Positions 1 through 7,638 of a stretch of DNA of 22,729 nucleotides are shown piece after piece. The position numbers and the translations under genes were made by a program. How positions within the stretch are numbered: the stretch's first letter is position 1; the number at the start of each line of letters is the position of its first letter. The stretch is taken from NCBI GenBank assembly GCA_045617525.1, contig JAZLIT010000123.1, forward strand, positions 1-22,729, read 5' to 3'. Origin of the DNA: JAZLIT01 sp045617525 (GTDB lineage: Bacteria; Bacillota; Bacilli; Bacillales_A; Planococcaceae). Under the pieces are notes generated by a model. That model saw only the letters and a list, made by a program, of their open reading frames with translations, had not been told where the DNA came from and made no database searches.

Positions 1-30
1 AAGCCACTTCCTGTTACGGAAGAAGCTTAA
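1..30 (+). CDS. Possible C-terminal tail of an upstream gene (partial)
   Basis: Frame 1 reads KPLPVTEEA and then TAA at 28-30. This could be the last residues of a gene that starts before the window. Nine codons are too few to name a product. PadR regulators often sit next to the transporter they control, so a transporter upstream is possible, but that is only inference. Confidence 0.3.
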   Translation, partial: KPLPVTEEA

Positions 31-105
31 TTCACACAGAACGCTGAAATTATCTTCACATTCTGCTAAACTTAATGGACCAACTAAATTAGGGGTCGGT
101 TACAC

Positions 106-645
106 ATGTCTATTCAGATTTATATTTTAAGTAAATTAATGGATGAAAATAATTATCCATATAAATTAAAAAAACAACTATCCGAGCCCATTCCCTTTGA
201 TAAAATGGGTAATCTAACGGAAAGTAAATTATATTATCATTTTGAATCACTAACAAAACAGGGCTTTATCGAACCTGTCGAAGTGATTAAAGAAATGCAT
301 CGTCCAGATAAACAAGTATTTGCGATTACTGAAAAAGGGCGAAAAAAGTTGCCTATGCTAATCTATCAAGTATTCGAAAAAGCCCAGGCTTTATCGGAAA
401 TGATTGTTGGCCTGGCGTTCATTCAATTTGTGGACCGAGCGAAAGTGATTTCTATTTTAGAAGAAAAAATTGCAAAAGCTCGCGAAAACAAATTATATTT
501 GAATGATATTTATACCCAGATAAACGCAACCGGCAGCGCAAAAGAATTGATACATTTCTATGAAGGTTATTTTAACAACCGTATAGACCTTGAGCTTAAT
601 TGGCAAGAAGATCTATTAGAGAAAATCAAAACCCACATTATTTAA
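106..645 (+). CDS. PadR-family transcriptional regulator
   Basis: A 179-aa protein laid out like PadR regulators. The N-terminal winged helix-turn-helix is roughly residues 1-85, with a ...KLYYHFESLTKQGFIEP... recognition-helix/wing region and an ITEKGRKKL stretch that ends the wing. A charged helical C-terminal domain (about 90-179) would form the dimer coiled coil. PadR proteins usually repress a nearby transporter or stress gene in response to a small molecule; the ligand here cannot be read. The ATG at 106 follows a weak AGGGGT ribosome site. A weak promoter-like pair lies upstream (CTGAAA at 44-49, TAAACT at 67-72, 17-bp spacer). The gene stands alone and converges with the yufK-like gene on a shared terminator. 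The family call is fairly secure; target and ligand are unknown. Confidence 0.8.
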   Translation: MSIQIYILSKLMDENNYPYKLKKQLSEPIPFDKMGNLTESKLYYHFESLTKQGFIEPVEVIKEMHRPDKQVFAITEKGRKKLPMLIYQVFEKAQALSEMIVGLAFIQFVDRAKVISILEEKIAKARENKLYLNDIYTQINATGSAKELIHFYEGYFNNRIDLELNWQEDLLEKIKTHII

Positions 646-650
646 ATTTA

Positions 651-692
651 AAAACCCGTAAAATCTTGATTCACAAGATTTCACGGGTTTTT
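651..692. terminator. Bidirectional intrinsic terminator between padR-like gene and yufK-like gene
   Basis: AAAACCCGT (651-659) pairs with ACGGGTTTT (683-691), and AAATCTTG (661-668) pairs with CAAGATTT (674-681). The loop is 5 nt and there is one A/C mismatch. A-rich and T-rich flanks on both sides let it serve both convergent genes. Confidence 0.9.
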
Positions 693-694
693 AA

Positions 695-1258
695 TTAATT
701 GGCAAATGGTAAGCTTGCCAATAAACTATTATAAAGAGTCACAATAACATATAACACCGCTGCAAAAAGTACAGCCCACACAATAATCTCAAAAACTATT
801 AATCCGATTACACCTAAAATAGACATATAATGACTCATTTTATAAATCGTATAAATAAAATAGCTGAAAATTGTTATTGCCAAAATTCCCGTCAAAATGA
901 AGAATGATTGCATCCCCGCAATCGTAGCAAGTGCACCAAAGAAAAAGATTACATAGCCACCTCGCGCAACATTGATTGCTTGCCCGTCCTTATCCTTCGA
1001 AAAAAACAACATGCCTAGCTCATGAATCGTTTCTCCAATTAATTTGAGTGCTGAAAAGAACATGAAAAATAAAAGTGCAAGTAATATTAATAAAAATAGT
1101 CTTAGTTCGAAATCTGATAAAAACTCACGCATCCCACTATAAACACCAATTGCATGAAACAGATCCATTGATTGTGTAACTGTATAAACACCAAAAGTTA
1201 AACTTAGTAAAATCACCGTGATAAACGGTAAATAACCATAAAGATAAGGATTTTTCAT
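695..1258 (-). CDS. yufK: YufK-like polytopic membrane protein (DUF5366-type)
   Basis: A 187-aa very hydrophobic protein with about five or six membrane spans and short charged loops (for example FFSKDKDGQ). Its N-terminus (MKNPYLYGYLPF), length and place just upstream of the mrp operon fit the YufK family of Bacillus, whose function is unknown. The frame stays open further upstream, to a TTG or ATG, but only the ATG at 1258 has a ribosome site: GGAGA about 9 nt upstream. The ATG at 1294 has none. The gene is divergent from mrpA and shares a roughly 165-bp intergenic region with it, so co-regulation is possible but not shown. The family call rests on recalled similarity plus synteny. Confidence 0.65.
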   Translation of the reverse strand: MKNPYLYGYLPFITVILLSLTFGVYTVTQSMDLFHAIGVYSGMREFLSDFELRLFLLILLALLFFMFFSALKLIGETIHELGMLFFSKDKDGQAINVARGGYVIFFFGALATIAGMQSFFILTGILAITIFSYFIYTIYKMSHYMSILGVIGLIVFEIIVWAVLFAAVLYVIVTLYNSLLASLPFAN

Positions 1259-1345
1259 TAAATAATTTCTCCATTTTTCTCTCGATTGCTTCATATATAT
1301 AATAGCCAGTTTTCTTGCCTTAATGCAACTGTATGTACGACACAA

Positions 1346-1394
1346 GGAAATGCATTTCCCTTATCTATCATGTATACTTACTACAATAAGTATA
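1346..1394. promoter_or_regulatory. Two palindromes in the yufK-mrpA intergenic region
   Basis: A perfect 14-bp palindrome, GGAAATGCATTTCC, lies at 1346-1359. An 8-bp inverted repeat, TATACTTA at 1373-1380 and TAAGTATA at 1387-1394, has a 6-nt centre. Both lie just upstream of the mrpA ribosome site. No convincing -35/-10 pair was found, so an operator role is inference. Confidence 0.4.
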
Positions 1395-1422
1395 GGTTTA
1401 TAAAGGAAAGGGGGATAAATCG

Positions 1423-3837
1423 ATGCAGGTTCTGGCTATTTTCTTGCCAATCGTTTTTGCTTTGATTTTACCTTTATTATTTAAGAAAGTTCGTTTAATC
1501 CATACTGGTTGGTTTATGCTAATCATCCCAGTTACGCTTGTTATCTACTACTCTACTTTTATTAGCGCTGTTGCAAATGGGCGTTCATTTACAAGTAAAT
1601 TTTCATGGATTCCATCTTTAAATATCGATGTTAGCTCCTATATCGATGGCCTCAGTTTGTTATTCTCTCTATTAATAAGCGGAATTGGTGCACTCGTTAT
1701 TTTGTATTCAATTTTCTATTTAGAAAAAACGAAGGAACAGCTACATAACTTTTATATTTATTTATCGATGTTTATGACGGCAATGCTTGGTGTTGTTCAG
1801 TCCGACCATTTAATTGCGCTTTATTTCTTCTGGGAATTAACATCAATTTCATCTTTCTTGCTTATTGGATATTGGTTTACACGAGATGCTTCACGTTTTG
1901 GAGCTCTTAAATCAATGATGATTACCGTAGCTGGTGGTCTATTAATGCTTGGTGGATTTGTGTTATTAGCAATGATGGGTGGCACTTATTCTATCCGTGA
2001 ATTAGTGAAGGTAGCACCTGAACTTTTAGCAGAGCCATATTTTGTGTTAGCACTTGTACTTGTTTTACTTGGTGCCTTCACGAAATCAGCACAGTTCCCG
2101 TTCTATATTTGGCTTCCTGATGCGATGGAAGCACCTACACCTGTAAGTGCTTACCTACATTCGGCAACAATGGTGAAAGCGGGCATTTATTTAGTGGCAC
2201 GTTTCACACCGATTTTTGCAGCATCTGAAGTTTGGGTTTGGCTTGTAACGGGTGTTGGGTTAATCACCTTATTCTGGGGTTCAATTTTTGCTGTGAAGCA
2301 GACTGATTTAAAGGCGATACTTGCCTTCTCTACTGTTAGTCAGCTCGGGCTAATTATGGCCTTATTGGGTGCTGGCTCAATGTCTTACCATGTCTCTGGT
2401 GCAGAGGGGACAATTTTCAAATACGCTGCATTCGCCGCGATTTTCCATGTAATTAACCACGCTACTTTTAAAGGAAGCTTATTCATGATTGCTGGTATTG
2501 TTGACCATGAAACAGGGACGCGCAATATACGTAAGCTTGGTGGTTTAATGAGCTTAATGCCTGTATCATTCTCTATTGCAATGATTGGCAGCTTTTCTAT
2601 GGCAGGTATTCCATTTTTCAATGGGTTCTTAAGTAAGGAAATGTTTTTAACCGCGATGTTATCAATAGTACAATTTGATTTCTTTAATTTTGAAACTTTC
2701 GGAATTATATTCCCTGTTATTGCTTGGATTGCGAGCGTATTTACATTTGTGTATAGTATGTATTTCGTGTTCCATACATTTACAGGTACGGGTGCTGTGG
2801 CAAAGCTTCCTAAAAAACCACACGAGGCGCCTGTTGGGTTGCTTATTTCACCTATTATTTTAGCCACTCTTGTAGTCGTTATTTTCTTTATCCCGAACTT
2901 AATAGCAGATACGTTTATCAAACCTGCTGTATTTGCCATTCAACCATTTTTATATAGTTCACCTGCTGCAATTGATATTACAGTGAAGGCATGGCACGGG
3001 TTTAATACCGAACTATGGATGACACTTGGCATTTTTATGGTTGGCTTTGCTTTATTCATAACACTTGCGAAATGGCAAAAGATTTATGCATTATGGCCTA
3101 AAAAATTTACATTGAATACCCTATACCAAATTATGATGGTCAACGTTTTAGAGAAGGGTACGGAACGCTTTTCTAAACATTTTATGACGGGTTCTATCCG
3201 CACCTATATTAAATACATGTTGAGTGCCATTTCGATTATCGTGATTGGCACATTATTTACGCAAAATGGCTTTAAATTTACGCTTGAAGGTACAAGTCCG
3301 ATTTCGCTTTATGCGATTCCACTTGTCATTGTTCTTCTAATAGGTACATTAGTGGCCGTTTTCGCAAAATCGCGCATTACATCCATTGTTGGGTTAGGCG
3401 TCGTCGGCTATTCCGTTGCCCTATTCTTCGTGCTATTTAATGCGCCAGACTTAGCGTTGACGCAGCTTGTTATTGAAACAATTTCAGTCGCATTGTTCTT
3501 AATGGTCTTTTACCATATGCCAAAGATGAAAAAACCCTTTGAGCATAAACGCTTCCAGTTCGGACGCATACTAGTATCTGTTCTTGTTGGTGTGATGGTA
3601 ACACTTATTGCCCTTGCTGCACAATCTCAAAAACTAGTGCCTTCTATTAAAACCTATTATGAAGAAACCGTTTACTCACTCGCTGGTGGCGGAAACATCG
3701 TCAACGTTATTTTAGTTGACTATCGTGGGTTCGATACGCTTTTCGAAATTACGGTATTAAGCATTGCTGGAATGGGTATCTATGCCATGATTAAGCTACG
3801 TCTTTCAAAAAAGGAGCGAGATCATGAGAGCGAATAA
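1423..3837 (+). CDS. mrpA: Mrp Na+/H+ antiporter subunit A
   Basis: An 804-aa polytopic membrane protein, the usual MrpA length. It is the largest subunit of the hetero-oligomeric Mrp (CPA3) antiporter, which exports Na+ in exchange for H+ and supports alkali and salt tolerance. The N-terminal two thirds resemble NuoL/ND5. E138 in FFWELTS and K221 in GAFTKSAQFPFYIWLPDA match the conserved membrane-embedded Glu and Lys of proton-translocating subunits. SAYLHSATMVKAG (242-254) carries the conserved His and Lys. The C-terminal part, with NIVNVILVDYRGFDT, is the MrpB-like domain typical of MrpA. The start at 1423 has a strong GGAAAGGGGG site. The 3' end overlaps mrpB by 14 nt. It opens a complete seven-gene operon. 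Confidence 0.97.
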   Translation: MQVLAIFLPIVFALILPLLFKKVRLIHTGWFMLIIPVTLVIYYSTFISAVANGRSFTSKFSWIPSLNIDVSSYIDGLSLLFSLLISGIGALVILYSIFYLEKTKEQLHNFYIYLSMFMTAMLGVVQSDHLIALYFFWELTSISSFLLIGYWFTRDASRFGALKSMMITVAGGLLMLGGFVLLAMMGGTYSIRELVKVAPELLAEPYFVLALVLVLLGAFTKSAQFPFYIWLPDAMEAPTPVSAYLHSATMVKAGIYLVARFTPIFAASEVWVWLVTGVGLITLFWGSIFAVKQTDLKAILAFSTVSQLGLIMALLGAGSMSYHVSGAEGTIFKYAAFAAIFHVINHATFKGSLFMIAGIVDHETGTRNIRKLGGLMSLMPVSFSIAMIGSFSMAGIPFFNGFLSKEMFLTAMLSIVQFDFFNFETFGIIFPVIAWIASVFTFVYSMYFVFHTFTGTGAVAKLPKKPHEAPVGLLISPIILATLVVVIFFIPNLIADTFIKPAVFAIQPFLYSSPAAIDITVKAWHGFNTELWMTLGIFMVGFALFITLAKWQKIYALWPKKFTLNTLYQIMMVNVLEKGTERFSKHFMTGSIRTYIKYMLSAISIIVIGTLFTQNGFKFTLEGTSPISLYAIPLVIVLLIGTLVAVFAKSRITSIVGLGVVGYSVALFFVLFNAPDLALTQLVIETISVALFLMVFYHMPKMKKPFEHKRFQFGRILVSVLVGVMVTLIALAAQSQKLVPSIKTYYEETVYSLAGGGNIVNVILVDYRGFDTLFEITVLSIAGMGIYAMIKLRLSKKERDHESE

Positions 3838-4246
3838 TTTAATTATCCAATTTACATCAAAAATTGTATTCTTCATTATAGTCTTTTTCGCTGTTCACAT
3901 CTTCTTCGCTGGCCACTATACACCGGGTGGAGGATTCGTAGGCGGTTTACTTGCAGCAAGTGCGATCGTACTGCTTATCATTACCTTTGATTTAAAAACA
4001 GTGCAAAGGATTATTCCAGTGAATTTTATGGTCGTTACTGGAAGTGGACTGTTGATCGCCTTCATGACGGCGGCTTTCCCGTTGTTGTTAGACGATCCAT
4101 TTTTCACGCATTACTATGATTACTTCACATTGCCGATTATCGGAAAGACATCGCTTCATACAGCAGCTCTTTTCGATCTTGGGGTGTTCTTAGTTGTTGT
4201 CGGAGTTACGATGACCATTATTCAAACGATTGGAGAGGATGAATAA
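3824..4246 (+). CDS. mrpB: Mrp antiporter subunit B
   Basis: A 140-aa membrane protein with four predicted spans, close to the usual MrpB size. HYTPGGGFVGG at residues 31-41 is the family signature. It is a structural subunit needed to assemble the Mrp complex. The ATG lies inside the end of mrpA (14-nt overlap) behind a GGAG site, and the stop overlaps the mrpC start by one base (TAATG). Both arrangements imply coupled translation and fixed stoichiometry. Confidence 0.96.
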   Translation: MRANNLIIQFTSKIVFFIIVFFAVHIFFAGHYTPGGGFVGGLLAASAIVLLIITFDLKTVQRIIPVNFMVVTGSGLLIAFMTAAFPLLLDDPFFTHYYDYFTLPIIGKTSLHTAALFDLGVFLVVVGVTMTIIQTIGEDE

Positions 4247-4590
4247 TGGAAATATTAATGGCCTTTGTTTGCGGCTTTTTATTTATGGCAGCGGTTTATT
4301 TAATCCTGTCGAAAAGCTTACTACGTATCATTATCGGCACAGGGCTCCTTAGTCATGGTGCACATTTATTAATTTTATCAATGGGCGGTTTAGGTGGCTC
4401 TGCTCCCCCTGTCTTAACAGAAGGGGTAACCGACTTTGCAGACCCACTCCCGCAGGCGCTTATTTTAACGGCCATTGTTATTGCCTTTGGGGTAACAGCC
4501 TTTATTTTAGTACTAGCGTATCGTACCTACCAGGAGCTGAAAACGGACGATATGACCGAATTATTGAAAGGAAGTGTAGAGGATGAGTAA
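4246..4590 (+). CDS. mrpC: Mrp antiporter subunit C (NuoK-like)
   Basis: A 114-aa protein with three hydrophobic spans, the normal MrpC size, homologous to NuoK of complex I. GTGLLSHGAHLLI (31-43) and DPLPQALILTAIVI (66-79) are the conserved stretches. It starts at the ATG overlapping the mrpB stop and overlaps mrpD by 8 nt. In the Mrp complex it packs with MrpA and MrpD as part of the ion-translocating membrane core. Confidence 0.96.
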   Translation: MEILMAFVCGFLFMAAVYLILSKSLLRIIIGTGLLSHGAHLLILSMGGLGGSAPPVLTEGVTDFADPLPQALILTAIVIAFGVTAFILVLAYRTYQELKTDDMTELLKGSVEDE

Positions 4591-6073
4591 CTTCCTATTG
4601 TTCCCTATCATTATTCCCTTTTTCTTTGCAATGATTTTAATGTTCCTGCAAAGAAAAATTATTTTGCAACGCGTTATTACGTTAATTGCCCTGTTGTGCT
4701 CAAGTATTTCTGCCCTATTGCTTCTGTTAAAAGTAGAGCAGGATGGAATTCAAACGCTGACATTCGGTAGCTGGCCAGCGCCATTCGGTATTACAATGGT
4801 GTCTGATCATGTATCTGCACTACTTGTCCTAACGTCATCGATTATTGCCTTTTTCATTGTCTGGTATGGCTTTGAATTAATTGGAGAAGGACGCGAGCGT
4901 CACTTTTATTATCCAGCCGTTTTATTAATTATTACAGGTGTTAATGGGGCCTTTACAACAGGCGATATTTTCAACTTATTCGTATTTTTTGAAGTGTTGC
5001 TAATGTCTTCTTATCTATTGATTGTATTAGGTGGTGAAAAGTCCCAGCTTCGCGAATCACTGAAATATATTTTAATAAATATAATTTCATCAGCGCTATT
5101 CGTTATTGCAGTAGCCTATTTATATTCCGTTGTTGGAACGTTAAATATGGCGGACATTGGCAGTAAAATCGCAGAAGTAAATCAACCCGGGATTATTACA
5201 ACAATTGCCGTATTATTCTTAATGGTATTCGGATTAAAGGCAGCCATTTTCCCATTGTATTTCTGGCTACCTAGCGCGTATTCAGCCGCGCCAATTCCTG
5301 TTCTTGCATTATTCGGAGCCTTGCTTACAAAAGTCGGCGTATACGCAATTACACGTACATATACGCTGTTCTTTGTAAACGACCTAGCTTATACGCATGA
5401 ACTACTTCTTATTTTATCTGTGATTACAATTGTAGCAGGATGCATTGGGGCACTCGCACATTTCGATGTGAAGCAAATTATTATTTATAACATCGTCATC
5501 GCTGTAGGTGTCATTTTATTCGGGGTTGCTCAAATGAATGAAACTGCACTAATGGGCGCAATGTTTTACTTAGTACATGACATGCTAATTAAAGCGGCTT
5601 TATTCATGCTTATTGGGATCATCATTTACATCACAGGCACGACCGATCTACGTAAAATGGGTGGCTTAATGAATAAGTATCCGACACTTGGCTGGTTTTA
5701 TTTAATTGCTGCTTTTGGACTTGCAGGGATTCCACCACTTAGCGGTTTTGTAGGGAAACTACTTATCGTTCAAGGCGGCTTTGCTGAAGGGAATATTTGG
5801 TCAACACTTCTACTTTTAGCATCGAGCTTACTTGTTTTATTATCTGTCATGCGTATTTTCCTCTATGTATTTTGGGGTGGAGAAAAGGAAACGAGCCGAG
5901 ACATTCCTAAAGCTACATTTAATAAATTATTTTATCCAACTGGAACGCTTGTGCTCTTAACTGTTGCGTATGGGGTTGGAGCTGAATGGATTACACCGTT
6001 TATGCAGGGAGCTGCCAACGTTTTATCGAACCCTACGCTTTACATCGAGGCTGTTTTGAAAGGAGGCAATTAA
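4583..6073 (+). CDS. mrpD: Mrp antiporter subunit D (NuoM/NuoN-like)
   Basis: A 496-aa polytopic protein of the NuoL/M/N proton-pump family. E137 in FVFFEVLLMSS and K219 in VFGLKAAIFPLYFWLP match the Glu and Lys known to be essential for antiport in Bacillus MrpD. HDMLIKAALF carries the later conserved His/Lys pair. The ATG lies 8 nt inside mrpC. The end of the gene contains the AAAGGAGG ribosome site of mrpE, so mrpE translation is probably linked to it. Confidence 0.96.
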   Translation: MSNFLLFPIIIPFFFAMILMFLQRKIILQRVITLIALLCSSISALLLLLKVEQDGIQTLTFGSWPAPFGITMVSDHVSALLVLTSSIIAFFIVWYGFELIGEGRERHFYYPAVLLIITGVNGAFTTGDIFNLFVFFEVLLMSSYLLIVLGGEKSQLRESLKYILINIISSALFVIAVAYLYSVVGTLNMADIGSKIAEVNQPGIITTIAVLFLMVFGLKAAIFPLYFWLPSAYSAAPIPVLALFGALLTKVGVYAITRTYTLFFVNDLAYTHELLLILSVITIVAGCIGALAHFDVKQIIIYNIVIAVGVILFGVAQMNETALMGAMFYLVHDMLIKAALFMLIGIIIYITGTTDLRKMGGLMNKYPTLGWFYLIAAFGLAGIPPLSGFVGKLLIVQGGFAEGNIWSTLLLLASSLLVLLSVMRIFLYVFWGGEKETSRDIPKATFNKLFYPTGTLVLLTVAYGVGAEWITPFMQGAANVLSNPTLYIEAVLKGGN

Positions 6074-6074
6074 T

Positions 6075-6554
6075 ATGGCATTTCAGCTTTTATTAAATGT
6101 TCTATTGGCATTCATTTGGATGTTCTTGTCCTCTAACTATACAGTAAGCGGGTTAATCATTGGCTTCCTAATTGGCTTGATTTGCTTAATTGCCATGCAA
6201 AAAATGATTGGGGATCGATTATATATTGGCCGAATTTGGGCACTAGTGAAGTTATCATTACTCTTTTTAAAAGAGCTGATTTTAGCAAACATCGCCGTTT
6301 TAAAAGTCGTTTTAAGCCCTAAATTAGACATGCAACCTGCATTTTTCAAATACGAAACGCAGCTAACGAAGGACTGGGAAATTACACTTTTATCTAGTCT
6401 AATTACCTTAACGCCTGGTACAATTGTCGTTCACCTTTCAGACGATTCGAAGGCGTTATATATTCATGCAATCGATGCTACTGATATTGATGAAACCGTT
6501 GCATCAATTCGCGATTCATTTGAAAAAGCAATACTGGAGGTGAGCCGCGCATGA
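6075..6554 (+). CDS. mrpE: Mrp antiporter subunit E
   Basis: A 159-aa protein with N-terminal membrane spans and a more polar C-terminal domain, normal for MrpE. LITLTPGT at 109-116, followed by a strand leading to HLSDD, is the family signature. It starts one base after the mrpD stop behind AAAGGAGG. Its stop overlaps the mrpF start (ATGA). MrpE is required for full antiport activity and complex assembly but has no complex I counterpart. Confidence 0.95.
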   Translation: MAFQLLLNVLLAFIWMFLSSNYTVSGLIIGFLIGLICLIAMQKMIGDRLYIGRIWALVKLSLLFLKELILANIAVLKVVLSPKLDMQPAFFKYETQLTKDWEITLLSSLITLTPGTIVVHLSDDSKALYIHAIDATDIDETVASIRDSFEKAILEVSRA

Positions 6555-6835
6555 CTGCTTTCATTATCGGTTCAATTGTCATTGTTACGCTTTCTATGAT
6601 TGGTGTTTCCTACCGACTCGTTAAAGGACCCCATTCGAGTGACCGCGTAATTGCACTCGATACAATTGGGATATTTTTAATTTGTGTGATTGGTCTATTT
6701 TCGATAATAGTTGAAACATCTTTTTTCCTTGAAATCATTTTATTAATTGCGATTTTATCATTTATCGGTACGGTTGCTTTCTCAAAATTCATTGAGAAAG
6801 GAGACATCATCGACCGTGACAATTCTAGCAAATAG
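6551..6835 (+). CDS. mrpF: Mrp antiporter subunit F
   Basis: A 94-aa small membrane protein with three spans and the conserved KGPHSSDRVIALDTIG segment (25-40); the Asp and Arg there are typical of MrpF. It starts at the ATG that overlaps the mrpE stop by 4 nt, with a GGAGGTGA site. The 3' end overlaps mrpG by 20 nt. MrpF was linked to bile-acid efflux in Bacillus before its role as an Mrp subunit was recognised. Confidence 0.95.
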   Translation: MTAFIIGSIVIVTLSMIGVSYRLVKGPHSSDRVIALDTIGIFLICVIGLFSIIVETSFFLEIILLIAILSFIGTVAFSKFIEKGDIIDRDNSSK

Positions 6836-7184
6836 TTTAATTATCTTCTTCATCGTTGTTGGTGTCTTATTTATCGTCGTAACGGCGATTGGCTTATTCC
6901 GACTACCAGATTTCTATACACGTGCTCACGCTTCTTCTAAAAGCGCTACGCTCGGGGTAATGTCCGTTTTGATTGGGGTATTCCTTCATTTCTGGTTAAT
7001 CGAAGGTCATTTCAATCCTCGTATTTTATTAGGGATTTTATTCATCTTCATTACAAGTCCTGTAGGCGGCCACATCATGAGTCGCTCTTCGTATATCGCT
7101 GGTGTAAAGCCTTGGAAAGGTACAGTACACGATGAGCTTAAAGATGAAATCAATCGAATGAAAAAAGAACAAAACATTAAATAA
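6816..7184 (+). CDS. mrpG: Mrp antiporter subunit G (GTG start)
   Basis: A 122-aa protein with three membrane spans and the conserved GLFRLPDFYTRAHASSKSA stretch beginning at residue 26. The frame is open back to an ATG at 6747, but that would add 23 polar residues encoded entirely within mrpF. The GTG at 6816, preceded by AAAGGAG at 6797-6803, gives the family's normal N-terminus and length. The 20-nt overlap with mrpF suggests coupled translation. It is the last gene of the operon, followed at once by a strong terminator. Confidence 0.93.
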   Translation: MTILANSLIIFFIVVGVLFIVVTAIGLFRLPDFYTRAHASSKSATLGVMSVLIGVFLHFWLIEGHFNPRILLGILFIFITSPVGGHIMSRSSYIAGVKPWKGTVHDELKDEINRMKKEQNIK

Positions 7185-7191
7185 CTGATTT

Positions 7192-7234
7192 AAAAAGATT
7201 GCACCCCACTTATGTGAGTTGCAATCTTTTTTTG
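7192..7234 (+). terminator. Terminator of the mrp operon
   Basis: AAAAAGATTGCA (7192-7203) pairs perfectly with TGCAATCTTTTT (7220-7231), followed by more T residues. It ends the mrp transcript and may also serve the convergent small gene from the other side. Confidence 0.92.
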
Positions 7235-7247
7235 TTGCCCATTTAAC

Positions 7248-7472
7248 TTACCAATTACGTCTGCGTCGGTATCGTTGTGGGTACACAGGTCCTGGAGCAA
7301 ACGGGTTACCTAAAGTACCACCTAAATAGCCGCCTAATAATCCGCCAAGAAACGGTGCACCTACCTGAACAAATGGCTGATATGGTTGATATGGCGGGTA
7401 TGACGGATACTGCTGATATGGCGGGTACTGCGGGTACTGTTGATATGGACCTCTAAAATACGGATTTACCAT
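7248..7472 (-). CDS. Small Pro/Tyr-rich glycine-zipper protein, possibly spore coat-like
   Basis: A 74-aa protein of unknown function. Residues about 8-36 are a low-complexity tract of repeated PPYQQYP/PSYPPYQ units. A glycine-zipper segment (GAPFLGGLLGGYLGGTLG) follows, then a basic tail, RYRRRRNW. The ATG at 7472 has an excellent GAGGAGG site 6 nt upstream; an in-frame TTG at 7487 lies in or before that site and is not the start. Small Tyr/Pro-rich proteins of this type occur in Bacillus spore coats, and glycine zippers often insert into or coat membranes. Neither role is proved here. No clear sigma-factor promoter was recognised upstream. The DNA of the repeat tract is itself repetitive, so its length may vary between strains. 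Confidence 0.75.
   Translation of the reverse strand: MVNPYFRGPYQQYPQYPPYQQYPSYPPYQPYQPFVQVGAPFLGGLLGGYLGGTLGNPFAPGPVYPQRYRRRRNW
7374..7446. repeat. Imperfect tandem repeats encoding the PPYQQYP tract
   Basis: Short, diverged copies of GATATGG-, CGGGTA- and GGATACTG-type units recur across this stretch. They encode the Tyr/Pro repeat of the small minus-strand protein. No unit is repeated perfectly many times. Confidence 0.5.
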
Positions 7473-7597
7473 TACATTCCTCCTCAAGCCATCCTATTCA
7501 TTATTAAAGTTAATCGTTAGACATTTATTCCCCTTTATCGTAATAACTCGCTAATAATTACTAGAAGCTAAGTAAAAAAAGCGTTGCGTAATAAATA

Positions 7598-7629
7598 AAA
7601 GGCCATTTGCTCTTTAGCAAATGGCCTTT
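7598..7629 (-). terminator. Terminator of pepA
   Basis: AAAGGCCATTTGC (7598-7610) pairs perfectly with GCAAATGGCCTTT (7617-7629) around a 6-nt loop. On the minus strand it is followed by TTTTATTTATT, the T-rich tract expected after pepA. Confidence 0.92.
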
Positions 7630-7638
7630 CTCATTACC

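Noticed and set aside
2385..2939. Minus-strand 184-codon open frame inside mrpA
   Set aside because: It is fully antisense to a conserved part of mrpA and has no ribosome site.
7374..7446. CRISPR-like spaced repeats
   Set aside because: The repeats are short, diverged and coding (Tyr/Pro tract), without unique spacers.
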